DNA of 25,613 bases from a virus. Shown here piece by piece: positions 13,587 to 22,681 of this stretch. Position numbers and translations under genes: made by a program. A model generated the notes under the pieces. The model made no database searches and was not told the DNA's origin. It saw nothing but the letters and a program-made list of their open reading frames with translations. Location: IMG/VR virus record IMGVR_UViG_3300037563_000042, positions 1-25,613 of that record. The stretch is one strand, 5' to 3'. Positions within the stretch are counted from its first letter, which is position 1; every line of letters begins with the position of its first letter.

Positions 13587-13976
13587 ATGGAAATAGTGAT
13601 TATCATCTGTTTCACAATAGCAATCCTGGCTCAAGTAATTAACCTGATAGATTGGGTTCTTGGGAAATTGGGCTTTTTTAAGACTATCCTGCAGAAAGCT
13701 TTGAAGCATATCGGTTATTCTGAAAATTACTACAATAAAACTGGCTATAAAGACATAGCGTTTTTGCAGAAGCTTGAAGCTGAATTAAGTAAAATGCGTA
13801 GCAGTTTAGATAACGTCTCTCGTTCAGCTTTGTATGATAAGATTCTTATTGACTTCGATTTGGATCGTATACATCGTGAAGAAGAAAGCATCAGACAGCA
13901 ACAGATAAGAAATCATTACCATTCTTTAGACAGCACAAAAGAAAGACTTAAAAATAATCACAATTTGATAGTGTAG
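13587..13976 (+). CDS. Small membrane-anchored protein, probable moron (129 aa)
   Basis: Open from ATG 13587 to TAG 13974-13976. Residues about 3-31 are hydrophobic (MEIVIIICFTIAILAQVINL, then IDWVLGKLGFF), one membrane helix perhaps followed by an amphipathic segment. The rest is soluble, charged and helical (LQKLEAELSKMRSSLDNVSR, then DLDRIHREEESIRQQQIRNH). There is no signal-peptidase site and no known catalytic motif. The promoter P4 directly in front, the missing ribosome binding site and the position interrupting the usual chaperone-tape-measure pair mark it as an accessory gene. A host-membrane function such as superinfection exclusion is conceivable but unproven. If translation is not leaderless, a later start is needed, and none has a good binding site. 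Confidence 0.65.
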   Translation: MEIVIIICFTIAILAQVINLIDWVLGKLGFFKTILQKALKHIGYSENYYNKTGYKDIAFLQKLEAELSKMRSSLDNVSRSALYDKILIDFDLDRIHREEESIRQQQIRNHYHSLDSTKERLKNNHNLIV

Positions 13977-14013
13977 TTCCAACCTAACGTAGTTCAATTC
14001 TGAGGTAATTCCA

Positions 14014-15765
14014 TTGGCAGATCTTTTAGGCCCTTCTGGGCAACCTATTCAGTCTAATCCTTTTATGCAGTCACAGCAGTCAAACGTGAGTGCCAATGTT
14101 TCTGTTAACACTCAACCTGCAGAACGGGCTTTTGCTGACTTGCAGAAGGTCCTGGATGGGTTGATGAAGAACTTTGGAGTGAATTGGGAGAAAGCTTCTC
14201 ATGATGGAATGGCTGCACAAGAACGATTTTGGCGTTACATGGGAGATAAGCATAAGGAAAATGAAGTAGCTTTAAAACGATATAGTTCTGAAGCTATAAA
14301 GGGTATTGAAGCTGAACGGGATGCCAGCATAGCCGCTTTGAAAGAAAAAAAGATGGCTACAGAGGAATTTGAAAGAGCCAAAACTAAAATTATAACAGAT
14401 TCAGCAAGAAATTCACAGAGAATTACAGAAGAAACTGCACGTAAAGAAAAGCAAGCTACAGGATTTGGTGGTTTAGTAAGAGGTGCCAGGGATGCTCTAG
14501 TTAACGTAGGAGGACCTGTAGGAAGCACTGTAGCGGGTATTGGCACTCTTTTAGCTAATCCTGCAGTTGCCATTCCAGCCGCTATTATTGGTGCTGCAAT
14601 GGAGATGTTGAATACTAAAGCAGCTTTTACTTCTACAGGGGCACAATTAGCTGGTGCTGGTCTTCGACTTGGAGCAGGAGCAGGAGCAGGACTTAATTTT
14701 GCAACAAATCTTTTTAATGGTGGAAGTGCTTTTGGACCTTTTGGTAGTCTTGGACAGGCTCTTTCAGCTGAACAGCAACGAGCTATTATAGGTCAGATGG
14801 CTGGATCTAGAACAATGATAGATCAGGCTAGAGGTGCAGGTGGATTTGGAGCTATTCGTGGGAATTTAGGGCTTTTTGCCAATGTTCTTCCAGATGCCTC
14901 TAAAGAGATGGAACTTTTTACAGATGCTACTAAAAGTTTGGGAATGTCTCAGAAGGATATAACAGAAACTTTTGTTTCCTCTCGTGTAAATGCAGAACGA
15001 CTGAAAATAACCCAGTTAGATGCAATTAAAACACAGATGGATATGCAGAAAGCTCTTCGTAATATTACCAATGATGGAGCAGTAGCAGCAAGTGTTCTTT
15101 CAAATATAACCGACTATTTAGATTCTATCGGAGCAAGTGAGACTGAAAAGCAGCGTATTGGTGCTGCTGTAGGTCAAGCTGGGGCTAATCTTTCTCTCCC
15201 TCAGATAGCAGGAATGTTTGCTTTTACTCATGGGGGCAAGATTCCAGGCCCTACCGAATTATTTGGTGAAGGTGGAATGTTAGGTAATAAAGGTGGTGGA
15301 GTTTTTGGTTTAATGGGTAGTTTCTTAACTCAAGTTGGAAGCCAATTTAAAGATCCTACACAGCGTATGTTTGCTGCTAATCAATTACAGCAGCAGTTTC
15401 TCCCAGGTCTTCGTTTGCAGGATATCCCACATTTCTTCCAGTTAACTCAGGATATGATGGGGGGTAAGATTTCAGGAGCAGAATTTGGAAAGCAATTTCA
15501 AGCTTTAGAGGGTAAGACTCCTCAAGTTGCTATGGCTGAGGGTATTAATACATTGGTGCAGATTGTAGACCCCATCAAGCGACTTGAGAATGTATTTAGC
15601 AACTTCTGGACGATGGTAGACGATAAGATAAATAAAATATTTGAATCCTTGGGAAAAGCAAATCCTCTCAATGTATTTAAAGGAATCCCAAAATGGGTAG
15701 ATAAGAATATTATGCATAAACCTGATGGGTCACATCCTACTAACGGAAGTAGTGGTTCCTGGTAA
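14014..15765 (+). CDS. Tail tape measure protein (583 aa)
   Basis: The start is TTG at 14014, with GAGG at 14002-14005; no in-frame ATG fits better. The N-terminal ~65 residues are polar. About 65-150 are a charged helical region (KENEVALKRYSSEAIKGIEA and further Glu/Lys-rich turns). Residues 165-197 are hydrophobic (VAGIGTLLANPAVAIPAAII), followed by Ala/Gly-rich segments (about 208-245) and a mixed helical C-terminal part. Its place after the chaperones, length and helix-plus-hydrophobic layout fit a tape measure, which sets tail length and is ejected with DNA. At 583 residues it is short for a contractile tail. No lytic transglycosylase or peptidase motif is visible. The first baseplate gene begins 12 bases after its stop. 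Confidence 0.8.
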   Translation: MADLLGPSGQPIQSNPFMQSQQSNVSANVSVNTQPAERAFADLQKVLDGLMKNFGVNWEKASHDGMAAQERFWRYMGDKHKENEVALKRYSSEAIKGIEAERDASIAALKEKKMATEEFERAKTKIITDSARNSQRITEETARKEKQATGFGGLVRGARDALVNVGGPVGSTVAGIGTLLANPAVAIPAAIIGAAMEMLNTKAAFTSTGAQLAGAGLRLGAGAGAGLNFATNLFNGGSAFGPFGSLGQALSAEQQRAIIGQMAGSRTMIDQARGAGGFGAIRGNLGLFANVLPDASKEMELFTDATKSLGMSQKDITETFVSSRVNAERLKITQLDAIKTQMDMQKALRNITNDGAVAASVLSNITDYLDSIGASETEKQRIGAAVGQAGANLSLPQIAGMFAFTHGGKIPGPTELFGEGGMLGNKGGGVFGLMGSFLTQVGSQFKDPTQRMFAANQLQQQFLPGLRLQDIPHFFQLTQDMMGGKISGAEFGKQFQALEGKTPQVAMAEGINTLVQIVDPIKRLENVFSNFWTMVDDKINKIFESLGKANPLNVFKGIPKWVDKNIMHKPDGSHPTNGSSGSW

Positions 15766-15777
15766 AAGGTAATTTAA

Positions 15778-16275
15778 ATGGCTAACATTTATCCTGTACA
15801 ACTAAATTCATTAAAATTTTATGTGAATCCTAGAAATATGAAAATTACCAAAACGGTAAGTTTCGGCACTCTTCCTTGCCAGGGAGGAGTTCAGTATCAG
15901 ATTTGGTATAACTCTCCTGAAATGCTCGTTATGACAGGGGCTTCAGCTGGACAGACAGCTTATCAAGAACTTCTTTTCTTAAAGCAACAGTTTGAATCAA
16001 ATTCAAAACTATCGACCCTTTTCTATAAAACCCAATTATATCAAGGATTCCTTACCCTATTAGATGTCGAGGCTTCGACAAGTCATCTGAATGAATTTAC
16101 TTATACCATAAATTTTCAACTGTTATTTGGACAGCAATTTGCTATCGAGGATTTTTCAATCTCCACTACAAATAATGGTGTTGTTTTGGGAGCGATTGGT
16201 CGATTGCAGAATGTCTTGAATATTCCACTAAATAAAGCTAGTGCGAATATAACGAATCTATTGCAGAAGTTCTAA
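15778..16275 (+). CDS. Baseplate / tail-tube junction protein (165 aa)
   Basis: ATG at 15778, with AAAGGT a few bases after the tape-measure stop as a weak binding site. The sequence pattern (VQLNSLKFYVNPRNMKITKT, then a Tyr-rich strand, LLFLKQQFESNSKL and a final FTYTINFQLLFG) recalls the small proteins lying between tape measure and gp27-like hub in contractile-tailed phages. These connect the tube to the hub, and some carry a LysM domain. No LysM motif is visible here. It is likely a structural adapter. The stop is 17 bases before the next gene. Confidence 0.6.
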   Translation: MANIYPVQLNSLKFYVNPRNMKITKTVSFGTLPCQGGVQYQIWYNSPEMLVMTGASAGQTAYQELLFLKQQFESNSKLSTLFYKTQLYQGFLTLLDVEASTSHLNEFTYTINFQLLFGQQFAIEDFSISTTNNGVVLGAIGRLQNVLNIPLNKASANITNLLQKF

Positions 16276-16292
16276 TAAGAATAGGATATCCA

Positions 16293-18683
16293 ATGGCACA
16301 AAACGATCAGGTAAGTCAAGAATATTTACATATTAAGTGTTTCTTGTATAAATATACTCCAGAGTTTAATCCACAAGTTGGAGTAACCTCCTCGTTGTCT
16401 ACTTTTACACCTTATTCCATTGATTTAGATGACACAAAATATTTTACAAAGTATGATATTTCTCCTTTTGTTACTTCATACTCATTTGAACAGAATATTG
16501 ATGAGACAACCTATTCTTGGTCTGTTGAGTTACAAGATTTAGCCTTAAGTTATGGAACTATTAATAGCAAATTGAAAGTTAAACCTCCATCAGGAAGTTC
16601 TCTTAGAGGAGGGCTTTCTTTCTCTAATTCTACTGACTCAGCCCTTTTGTTAGCTGAGTATGAAACAAATGCTAATAACATTGAGAACAATAATGATGAT
16701 ACAGCAGGAAGTTCTAATAGTTTAAATACGATTAATCCTATTAAAGCAGCTAAACAGAGGCGCGGTGCAACACCTGGGCCTTTGACCGTTCAGAATACTA
16801 ATCTTACAACTGTGTTATCCACAACTCCTGGTTTGAGACTTAGCGATTTGATTCAAGAGTATGATTTTATTTCATTGTATTTATATAAGAATACTACTCC
16901 TCTGACAAATATTTGGGGTACTTTCGGAGTAGCTGAGTTACAACCTAATAATAACAATCCACTTCAATTTTTTAATTATAAAGTGACAGCTGAGGCACCT
17001 CCAGCATTTCAGAACTATCAGAATCCTATAGACCCTTATCTGCAGTATGAATCTGTTTTAATGACTAAGATGCCTAATGGTCAGACATTGTTCTCGAATG
17101 AATTTAACGGTTTTGTAATGAAGAAGAACCTTTCAAGTGCTAGTAATCAAGTTGATAGGGTTACAGTAGCAGGGAATGGTTGGAGTCGTTTATTTGGGTC
17201 AACTCGTCGAGCTGTAAAACCTTCACTATTTCAGAATTCTCTATATCAGACAGGTCAAGTACTTGGATTGCAGGATGTATCTGCTTTTGAAACTATTTAT
17301 GCTGGTCAGCCTATTTCCAATATTATACGTGATCTATTTGATTTAGTATATAAGATTGATTTTCAAACGCATACAAATACTTTGGTAAACGCAGCAGTTC
17401 CTACTCCTGTTGTGTTGAATCCGAATAATTCAACAAATCTTCTTAGTTCAACTCAGATTCAATCAGAATTTTTTGCAAGTCCTTTAGGTAATACTAAGCT
17501 TTCTCTTACTACTTCATCTGCAGCCGCTACAACTACAACTCCACAATTGATTTTAGATAACAGTTTTTATAATATTACTTCCCTGATCGTTGCTAATGCA
17601 TATCCAGCAAATTTGTTTAATTTGCCTCCTTATTTACTTTCAACGGTAATGAAGCTTAGACCTTTTGCCTATATTGAACCTTTAGTTGTCCCTGCTTCTG
17701 ACAGTTTTATTGAAGGAGCTATTGCAAGTGCAGCACAAATGACGGCTAATGTACAAACAGGTTCTCAGTTTGCTGTAACTTCAGAAGAAATACAAACTAA
17801 CGATTTTGCAGTTCAAGTTCCTCCACTTACGTTTCAGCAAGCTATTCAAAGTTATAGTCCTAGTGGACAGGTGATAAATTATGGTAGTACAAGTCCTGTT
17901 TATGTTGAAACACAAGTCCAGAATTTAACAGCTTACTTTCAATTCTTAACTGAGGTTTTTCAGGCTTTTAGTCCTCAATTGCAGACACCTTACGAGATTT
18001 TGGATCAAATTAGAAGTATTGCTTTTGTTGAGATTTTTGAACAACCTAGTGGTCAGTTCATAGTAAGATCTCCCCAGTATAATAATATGGCTGCTTCAGT
18101 TACTGGGCGTTCGGATATCGCTATGATTCGTAGTAGCAATTTAAATATCTTGTCTTCAAATTATGGAGAAACAGTTGAGAATTTGGTGACAAAATTATTT
18201 ACAGGGTATTCTCCTAATATAACGCCTATTTCAGTTTTACAACAGTTTGGATATTGTGATGGCAAGCTTTTAATTCAAAATGGGTTATTAGAAATGACTA
18301 CTGCTGCAAATCCTAACACAGCAACAGCTTCTTTAACAAATACTTCTACAAATAATAGCAAGACCACAGGTATATTTGGATATGCTGAGTATTTGATGGA
18401 ACTTTCGAATGCAAAACTTAAAACGGGTGTTATTAATTGTGATCTAGACAATACTATTCAAGTTGGGCAAACATTCATGGATGAGACGCATTATAAATTC
18501 GGATATGTTGTCAGTCTTAGTAAGCATGTAGCAGTTGCAGGAACAGCCACAATGTCTTTTAATTTATCTTATGTACGTGATGCCGTTCCCACTTATTCCA
18601 ATACCAATGCAATCACTGCTATAAATGTAGATCTTCTCCCAGTATTGACCGATATTGAAAATTCGTTTGCATCAGGATCTTAA
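16293..18683 (+). CDS. Baseplate hub protein, gp27/gpD-like (796 aa)
   Basis: ATG at 16293, with TAGGA about ten bases upstream. The N terminus has KYDISPFVTSYSFEQNIDE and TYSWSVELQDLAL, the hub-type beta start that receives the tube. A C-terminal part (TKLFTGYSPNITPISVLQQF, LKTGVINCDLDNTIQVGQTF, KFGYVVSLSKHVAVAG) is typical of hub proteins where the DNA-injection platform folds. At 796 residues it is about twice the length of T4 gp27. The surplus is a low-complexity Asn/Thr-rich region (about 110-165) and a large middle section (about 355-520) that I cannot assign. It lies between the junction protein and the spike, the usual order. It sits at the centre of the baseplate and binds the spike. 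Confidence 0.75.
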   Translation: MAQNDQVSQEYLHIKCFLYKYTPEFNPQVGVTSSLSTFTPYSIDLDDTKYFTKYDISPFVTSYSFEQNIDETTYSWSVELQDLALSYGTINSKLKVKPPSGSSLRGGLSFSNSTDSALLLAEYETNANNIENNNDDTAGSSNSLNTINPIKAAKQRRGATPGPLTVQNTNLTTVLSTTPGLRLSDLIQEYDFISLYLYKNTTPLTNIWGTFGVAELQPNNNNPLQFFNYKVTAEAPPAFQNYQNPIDPYLQYESVLMTKMPNGQTLFSNEFNGFVMKKNLSSASNQVDRVTVAGNGWSRLFGSTRRAVKPSLFQNSLYQTGQVLGLQDVSAFETIYAGQPISNIIRDLFDLVYKIDFQTHTNTLVNAAVPTPVVLNPNNSTNLLSSTQIQSEFFASPLGNTKLSLTTSSAAATTTTPQLILDNSFYNITSLIVANAYPANLFNLPPYLLSTVMKLRPFAYIEPLVVPASDSFIEGAIASAAQMTANVQTGSQFAVTSEEIQTNDFAVQVPPLTFQQAIQSYSPSGQVINYGSTSPVYVETQVQNLTAYFQFLTEVFQAFSPQLQTPYEILDQIRSIAFVEIFEQPSGQFIVRSPQYNNMAASVTGRSDIAMIRSSNLNILSSNYGETVENLVTKLFTGYSPNITPISVLQQFGYCDGKLLIQNGLLEMTTAANPNTATASLTNTSTNNSKTTGIFGYAEYLMELSNAKLKTGVINCDLDNTIQVGQTFMDETHYKFGYVVSLSKHVAVAGTATMSFNLSYVRDAVPTYSNTNAITAINVDLLPVLTDIENSFASGS

Positions 18684-18684
18684 T

Positions 18685-19779
18685 ATGGATTATAGGCTTT
18701 TTCAAGCTCAAATTTTAGCTAAAGATCCAGTAACCCCTAGGCAGTACTCAGTTGTCGAGATCCCTAATGGGCAGAAATTGGTTGGGGTTCAGCTTGGAAA
18801 TGCCCTAAAAGATCAGAGTGCTCCTTTACTTGGCAGTATGGTTATAGTACTTCAGTTGGATGCCTATCGATCCTATATTTTGATGGTGCTACGTGAACCA
18901 TTTGACTTTTTAACCTCTAATTCACAGTATGCTGGATTTATTCCATCTACAGGAGATTCGGCACTCGATATTAAGGCAGGTTCCAATGCTATTTTAGATG
19001 GCGAAATATTTATGGAATCTACTGGTCCTATGTCTCCTACGGGTCAGCTTATTCCAGGCTTTGGTGCACAATTTAAATTGGGTAACAATGGTGTAGCCCA
19101 ACTTACTGCTGGTTCAATGTGTGAGAAGCTCATTATTGGTGGAACTGCAGCAGATGATGATCATGAGGTAATTTTAACGGGAAAGAATGGTTACTTTGAA
19201 TCTCAGCCTACTCCTGGTTTAAATACTCAAAGTTCTTTTAATTTTACAACTAATCTCTTGACAGGTATTAATGAAGGACTTAGTGTTGCCACTCAGGTAG
19301 TGATACCTACAGGGCTTCCTAATGTTGTACCTCCTCTTCCAATTTGTGAATTGGATATGGATACCCTTGGGTTTCTTTCTTTAGGAAATTATGTAGTCGG
19401 AGCTGATGTCCCTATTTGTTCTCTTTCGATGAATCCTCTTGGAGTTCTTTCTTTACAAAGTATAGGTGTAGGGGGTATCCCAGGCATCAGTATTAATGGA
19501 GTGACAGGAATAACTGATATAAACCATGGATCATTAGGAGCTGCTAGAATTACAGATACTGTTATATCGAATCTCACTTTTGACCCTAAGTATTGGATAA
19601 TGATTAATGCACTTCAAGCATTTTTTACTGCCTTATCTGGATTTACAGGGGGTAGTCCTGTAATTCAATCACAACTGGGGGCATTAGGAACAGCATTTTT
19701 AGCTCAAGTCCCAACAGCACCTACTTCCCTAACTTCAAAAATCACAACGGGATCAGACACTGTTCTGATAGGTGACTAA
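18685..19779 (+). CDS. Baseplate spike protein, gp5/gpV-like (364 aa)
   Basis: The ATG at 18685, two bases into the intergenic run after the hub stop, has AGGA at 18674-18677. Residues ~1-85 (MDYRLFQAQILAKD, VVEIPNGQKLVGVQLGNALK, MVIVLQLDAYRSYILMVLRE) fit the N-terminal OB fold of gp5/gpV spikes. The rest is Gly/Asn/Leu/Ile-rich with pseudo-repeats such as PICELDMDTLGFLSLGN and PICSLSMNPLGVLSLQS (about 220-270), expected for the beta-helical needle. No lysozyme domain is present. It is a membrane-puncturing spike held by the hub. The gene ends in SKITTGSDTVLIGD. Confidence 0.75.
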   Translation: MDYRLFQAQILAKDPVTPRQYSVVEIPNGQKLVGVQLGNALKDQSAPLLGSMVIVLQLDAYRSYILMVLREPFDFLTSNSQYAGFIPSTGDSALDIKAGSNAILDGEIFMESTGPMSPTGQLIPGFGAQFKLGNNGVAQLTAGSMCEKLIIGGTAADDDHEVILTGKNGYFESQPTPGLNTQSSFNFTTNLLTGINEGLSVATQVVIPTGLPNVVPPLPICELDMDTLGFLSLGNYVVGADVPICSLSMNPLGVLSLQSIGVGGIPGISINGVTGITDINHGSLGAARITDTVISNLTFDPKYWIMINALQAFFTALSGFTGGSPVIQSQLGALGTAFLAQVPTAPTSLTSKITTGSDTVLIGD

Positions 19780-19783
19780 GAAT

Positions 19784-20320
19784 ATGGCTACCACACCTAC
19801 TACAACTTCTGGTGTTTCTCAATGTGTGAAACAGTTTATTATTGCAATTCTTTGTGGTAATGCTGTTTTAAAAAGTACTTTTAAGACTTTTCTTTCTTCT
19901 CAAATTGCTTTAGCCGATGCAGCAATTGCAGCATTAGGAGCAGAAGTCATAGCCCTTGATATCATTAATTCTTTTGTTTTGTTGGAAATTCAGACTGTGG
20001 CGGCTATTAAAAATAAAATACAGGCAGATCTTAATGTCGTTTTTGGCCCTATGTCTGGTTATATCACTTGCCCAGCTATCAGTCAGCTTTTACAACGTGC
20101 TGAAAATGCTATGCCTAGTATTCCAGGACTTCCAGGAGGAGGTTCGGTAACAAAATTTTTAGCAGGTTTGCAGAATCTAATTAATGAGTATAATCGAAGA
20201 CAATATGTTCGAAATACTATTTCAAATGAGATTAAGCAGTTGCAGGGATATGTCAATACGGCTAATCAAATTTTAGTTGCCATAGATCAAATATGTAACA
20301 ATAATACGCCTAATCCTTAA
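19784..20320 (+). CDS. Helical baseplate-region protein of unknown function (178 aa)
   Basis: Two starts are possible: GTG at 19772, overlapping the spike end, and ATG at 19784. I prefer ATG, since the GTG lies inside the preceding gene. The N terminus is MATTPTTTSGVSQCVKQFII, then a helical Ala/Ile/Leu-rich stretch to about residue 75, a segment with CPAISQLLQRAENAMPSIPG and LPGGGSVTKFLAGLQNL, and a helical C-terminal part (YNRRQYVRNTISNEIKQLQG) ending NNNTPNP. The segment at about 40-65 is hydrophobic but looks more like a packed helix bundle than a membrane helix. I do not recognise the family. Its place between spike and gp25-like wedge suggests a baseplate component or assembly factor. 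Confidence 0.6.
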   Translation: MATTPTTTSGVSQCVKQFIIAILCGNAVLKSTFKTFLSSQIALADAAIAALGAEVIALDIINSFVLLEIQTVAAIKNKIQADLNVVFGPMSGYITCPAISQLLQRAENAMPSIPGLPGGGSVTKFLAGLQNLINEYNRRQYVRNTISNEIKQLQGYVNTANQILVAIDQICNNNTPNP

Positions 20321-20331
20321 GGATATTTTAA

Positions 20332-20808
20332 ATGAGCGATCTCCAGTTAATTACAATCCCAGTTCCAGGTCAGCCTGAGTATCCTCCTCAGCAGGTTGCT
20401 GGTCCCTTTTTTGGTGAACAGACAAATGATCTGGTTATTGATTCAGCACATGACTTCGCTCTAGTATCTGGATTGCAGGAAACAGTTCAAGATGTGCAGA
20501 AGATTCTTTTAACGGAACAAGGTACACCTATAACGCTTTTTCCATTGTATGGTACTACACTTCAGAGTTTGATTGGAAACAAGATAAATCCCAATACTAT
20601 CAGTGGAACGGTACAACAGCAAATTACTCAGGCTCTGCAAGTACTTTATCTGCTTACACAAAATAGATCAAATCCTGCAGAAATTGTCCAAACACTCTAT
20701 TCGTTGAATGTATCGCTTCAAAGTGAAACAAATATGGCAGCTCTGCTAACAGTTATTGCAATGAATAATGAAGAAATTACTACAGGCGTTAATGTAGGTA
20801 GTATATAA
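20332..20808 (+). CDS. Baseplate wedge protein, gp25/gpW-like (158 aa)
   Basis: ATG at 20332, with AAGGA at about 20319. After a Pro/Gln-rich N terminus, DFALVSGLQETVQDVQKILL, TEQGTPITLFPLYGTTLQSL and IGNKINPN match the gp25-like pattern: a sheath-binding helix followed by the conserved E.G...F.PLYG..L..L.G core. The C-terminal extension (about 95-158) is helical. gp25 forms the inner wedge and starts sheath polymerisation by strand addition. It precedes the J-type wedge by nine bases, the standard gp25-gpJ order. Confidence 0.8.
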   Translation: MSDLQLITIPVPGQPEYPPQQVAGPFFGEQTNDLVIDSAHDFALVSGLQETVQDVQKILLTEQGTPITLFPLYGTTLQSLIGNKINPNTISGTVQQQITQALQVLYLLTQNRSNPAEIVQTLYSLNVSLQSETNMAALLTVIAMNNEEITTGVNVGSI

Positions 20809-20817
20809 GGATAATTT

Positions 20818-22677
20818 ATGGCCCTCCCAACTTTCAGTCAAATTGTTCAATCGATGTTGTCATTTTTGCAGATATCAAGACCCGATATCAACACAAATTC
20901 TGGGACAGTTGTAAACGATGTAGTTGTATCGACTGTTGCCAATCAATTATCTGCCCAGAATGGGACTGATCCTTCAGTATATGGTAATCTGCAGTATACA
21001 CAAAATCTTCAAGCCTTCGTTGCCAATGCCGCCACAATTCTTCCTGCAGATATGGACAATATTGCAGAAAATTATGGAATGACTCGAAATCCAGGCACTC
21101 AGGCAACTGGATTCATTACATTGCGAATTCGTAATTATACGACTTCTTCTCCCATTATTACTGTTCCTTCTGGAACAACTGTTTCGACTCTATCTACTTC
21201 AGCTACCCCAGCCGTTTCATTTGCCACAACAGCTACAGTAACTTTTACGCCTTCGAATGCACCAAGTTACTATAATCCAGTTTCAGGATTTTATGAGCAA
21301 ACTGTTGGGATTATATGTCAAACAATTGGCACCCTTGGAAATGTTGGTGCAAATACTATTGTCTCTCTTGTGGGTCCTGGTCTTGGAATTGACGCTGTAA
21401 CAAATCAATCTGCAATTAGTGGTGGAACGAATATTGAATCAAATGTACAATTTGCAGCTCGTATTCAAATTAAACTTGAAGGTAATAATGTTGGTACTCC
21501 CAATGGTATCATTTCCCTTATGGAGACAAATCCAAATGTTATTCAAGCTCTTATCGTTGGGCCTAATGATCCTAATCCTCCCTTGCGTAATCAATATGGG
21601 GGAAGTGTCAATGTCTATATTAGGGGGCAGATCCCAGTAACTGTATTGGCAGAACCTTTTACCTATTCTTCAACTGGAAGTCAGCAGTATGTTTTATTGA
21701 ATCAGCCAGCACTATCAGTAGGTTCTGTCACTGGTATTGTTGGGGGTGTACCCTATACTTTTGTAGCTGGAACGGATTACCAATTTGTAGAGAATCCAAA
21801 TCTTTTATATGCGGGAAGTACGGAAGCAGGTAGCTATATTGTATTTGGTAAGTCTACTTATTTTAATATTGTTACGGCAGGTCTTCCCTTTACTGTTACT
21901 ACAGTGACAGATGCAATTCATTTAGTTGTTTCTTCCACTACAGGTATGACGGATGGGGATACAATTGTTCAAGGATCAAACACTACAACAATTACTGTAA
22001 CAGATGGAACACATCTAGTTGTGGGTTCAACAGTTGGATGGGCAGGTAGTGGGGCATCTGCAGTTGATACTTCAGTATCTCAATTGATTGTTAATACAAC
22101 TAATGGAATGAATCCTGGTGATATAATTGTACAAGGAGCTTTCTTCACAACAGTTACTTCTGTCGCCAGTTCAACTAAAGTTGTTGTTGGAAGTATAATT
22201 GGTGCTGGTGCTGGATCTGCCTCATTTTCTGGATTTAAACCAGATAGTAATACCGTGGTTACAATCAATTACACTTATGATAGCTTGATTGCTACACTTC
22301 AAGCCTTGATTAATAATAATTCTAATCATATTGTTGGATCAGATATTTTAGTTGTTGAAGCTATTATTGCATTGATCAATGTAACTATGGGAATTTTGAT
22401 AGTTCCAGGATACGTTCCCGCTACAGTCGTTACAAATGTGCAAACAGCATTATCCACATATATAAATGCCCTTGGTCTTGGAGCAGATGTGATTTTGAGT
22501 GAGGTGGTTGCAATTGCTCAAGATGTTCCTGGAGTTTCGGAGGTTGATCTTAGCAGTTTGATTTTGCAGAGTGTAGAAGGAAATGTAACTACTACAATCC
22601 CACCTGGGCAACAAATTTCTGTAGGCAATGAAGCCTATACCGTTGCAAATAGTTTTACTATAACAGTAGAAGGATAA
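20818..22677 (+). CDS. Baseplate J / gp6-like wedge protein with two inserted IVQG modules (619 aa)
   Basis: ATG at 20818, with AAGGATAATTT just upstream. The N-terminal part has FSQIVQSMLSFLQISRPDIN, ADMDNIAENYGMTRNPGTQA and the Baseplate_J core PSGTTVSTLS, VGIICQTIGTLGNVGANTIV, AISGGTNIESNVQFAARIQI, IRGQIPVTV. Residues about 355-475 hold two tandem modules (GMTDGDTIVQGSNTTTITVT...HLVVGSTVGW and GMNPGDIIVQGAFFTTVTSV...VVVGSI) related to the module in the tail-terminator-like protein. The C terminus resumes with TYDSLIATLQALI, LIVPGYVPATVVTNVQTALS, DVPGVSEVDLSSLI. gp6/J proteins form the inner baseplate ring and connect the wedges. The modules probably extend outward from the ring. The next fibre gene begins five bases after the stop. 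Confidence 0.88.
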   Translation: MALPTFSQIVQSMLSFLQISRPDINTNSGTVVNDVVVSTVANQLSAQNGTDPSVYGNLQYTQNLQAFVANAATILPADMDNIAENYGMTRNPGTQATGFITLRIRNYTTSSPIITVPSGTTVSTLSTSATPAVSFATTATVTFTPSNAPSYYNPVSGFYEQTVGIICQTIGTLGNVGANTIVSLVGPGLGIDAVTNQSAISGGTNIESNVQFAARIQIKLEGNNVGTPNGIISLMETNPNVIQALIVGPNDPNPPLRNQYGGSVNVYIRGQIPVTVLAEPFTYSSTGSQQYVLLNQPALSVGSVTGIVGGVPYTFVAGTDYQFVENPNLLYAGSTEAGSYIVFGKSTYFNIVTAGLPFTVTTVTDAIHLVVSSTTGMTDGDTIVQGSNTTTITVTDGTHLVVGSTVGWAGSGASAVDTSVSQLIVNTTNGMNPGDIIVQGAFFTTVTSVASSTKVVVGSIIGAGAGSASFSGFKPDSNTVVTINYTYDSLIATLQALINNNSNHIVGSDILVVEAIIALINVTMGILIVPGYVPATVVTNVQTALSTYINALGLGADVILSEVVAIAQDVPGVSEVDLSSLILQSVEGNVTTTIPPGQQISVGNEAYTVANSFTITVEG

Positions 22678-22681
22678 TAAT

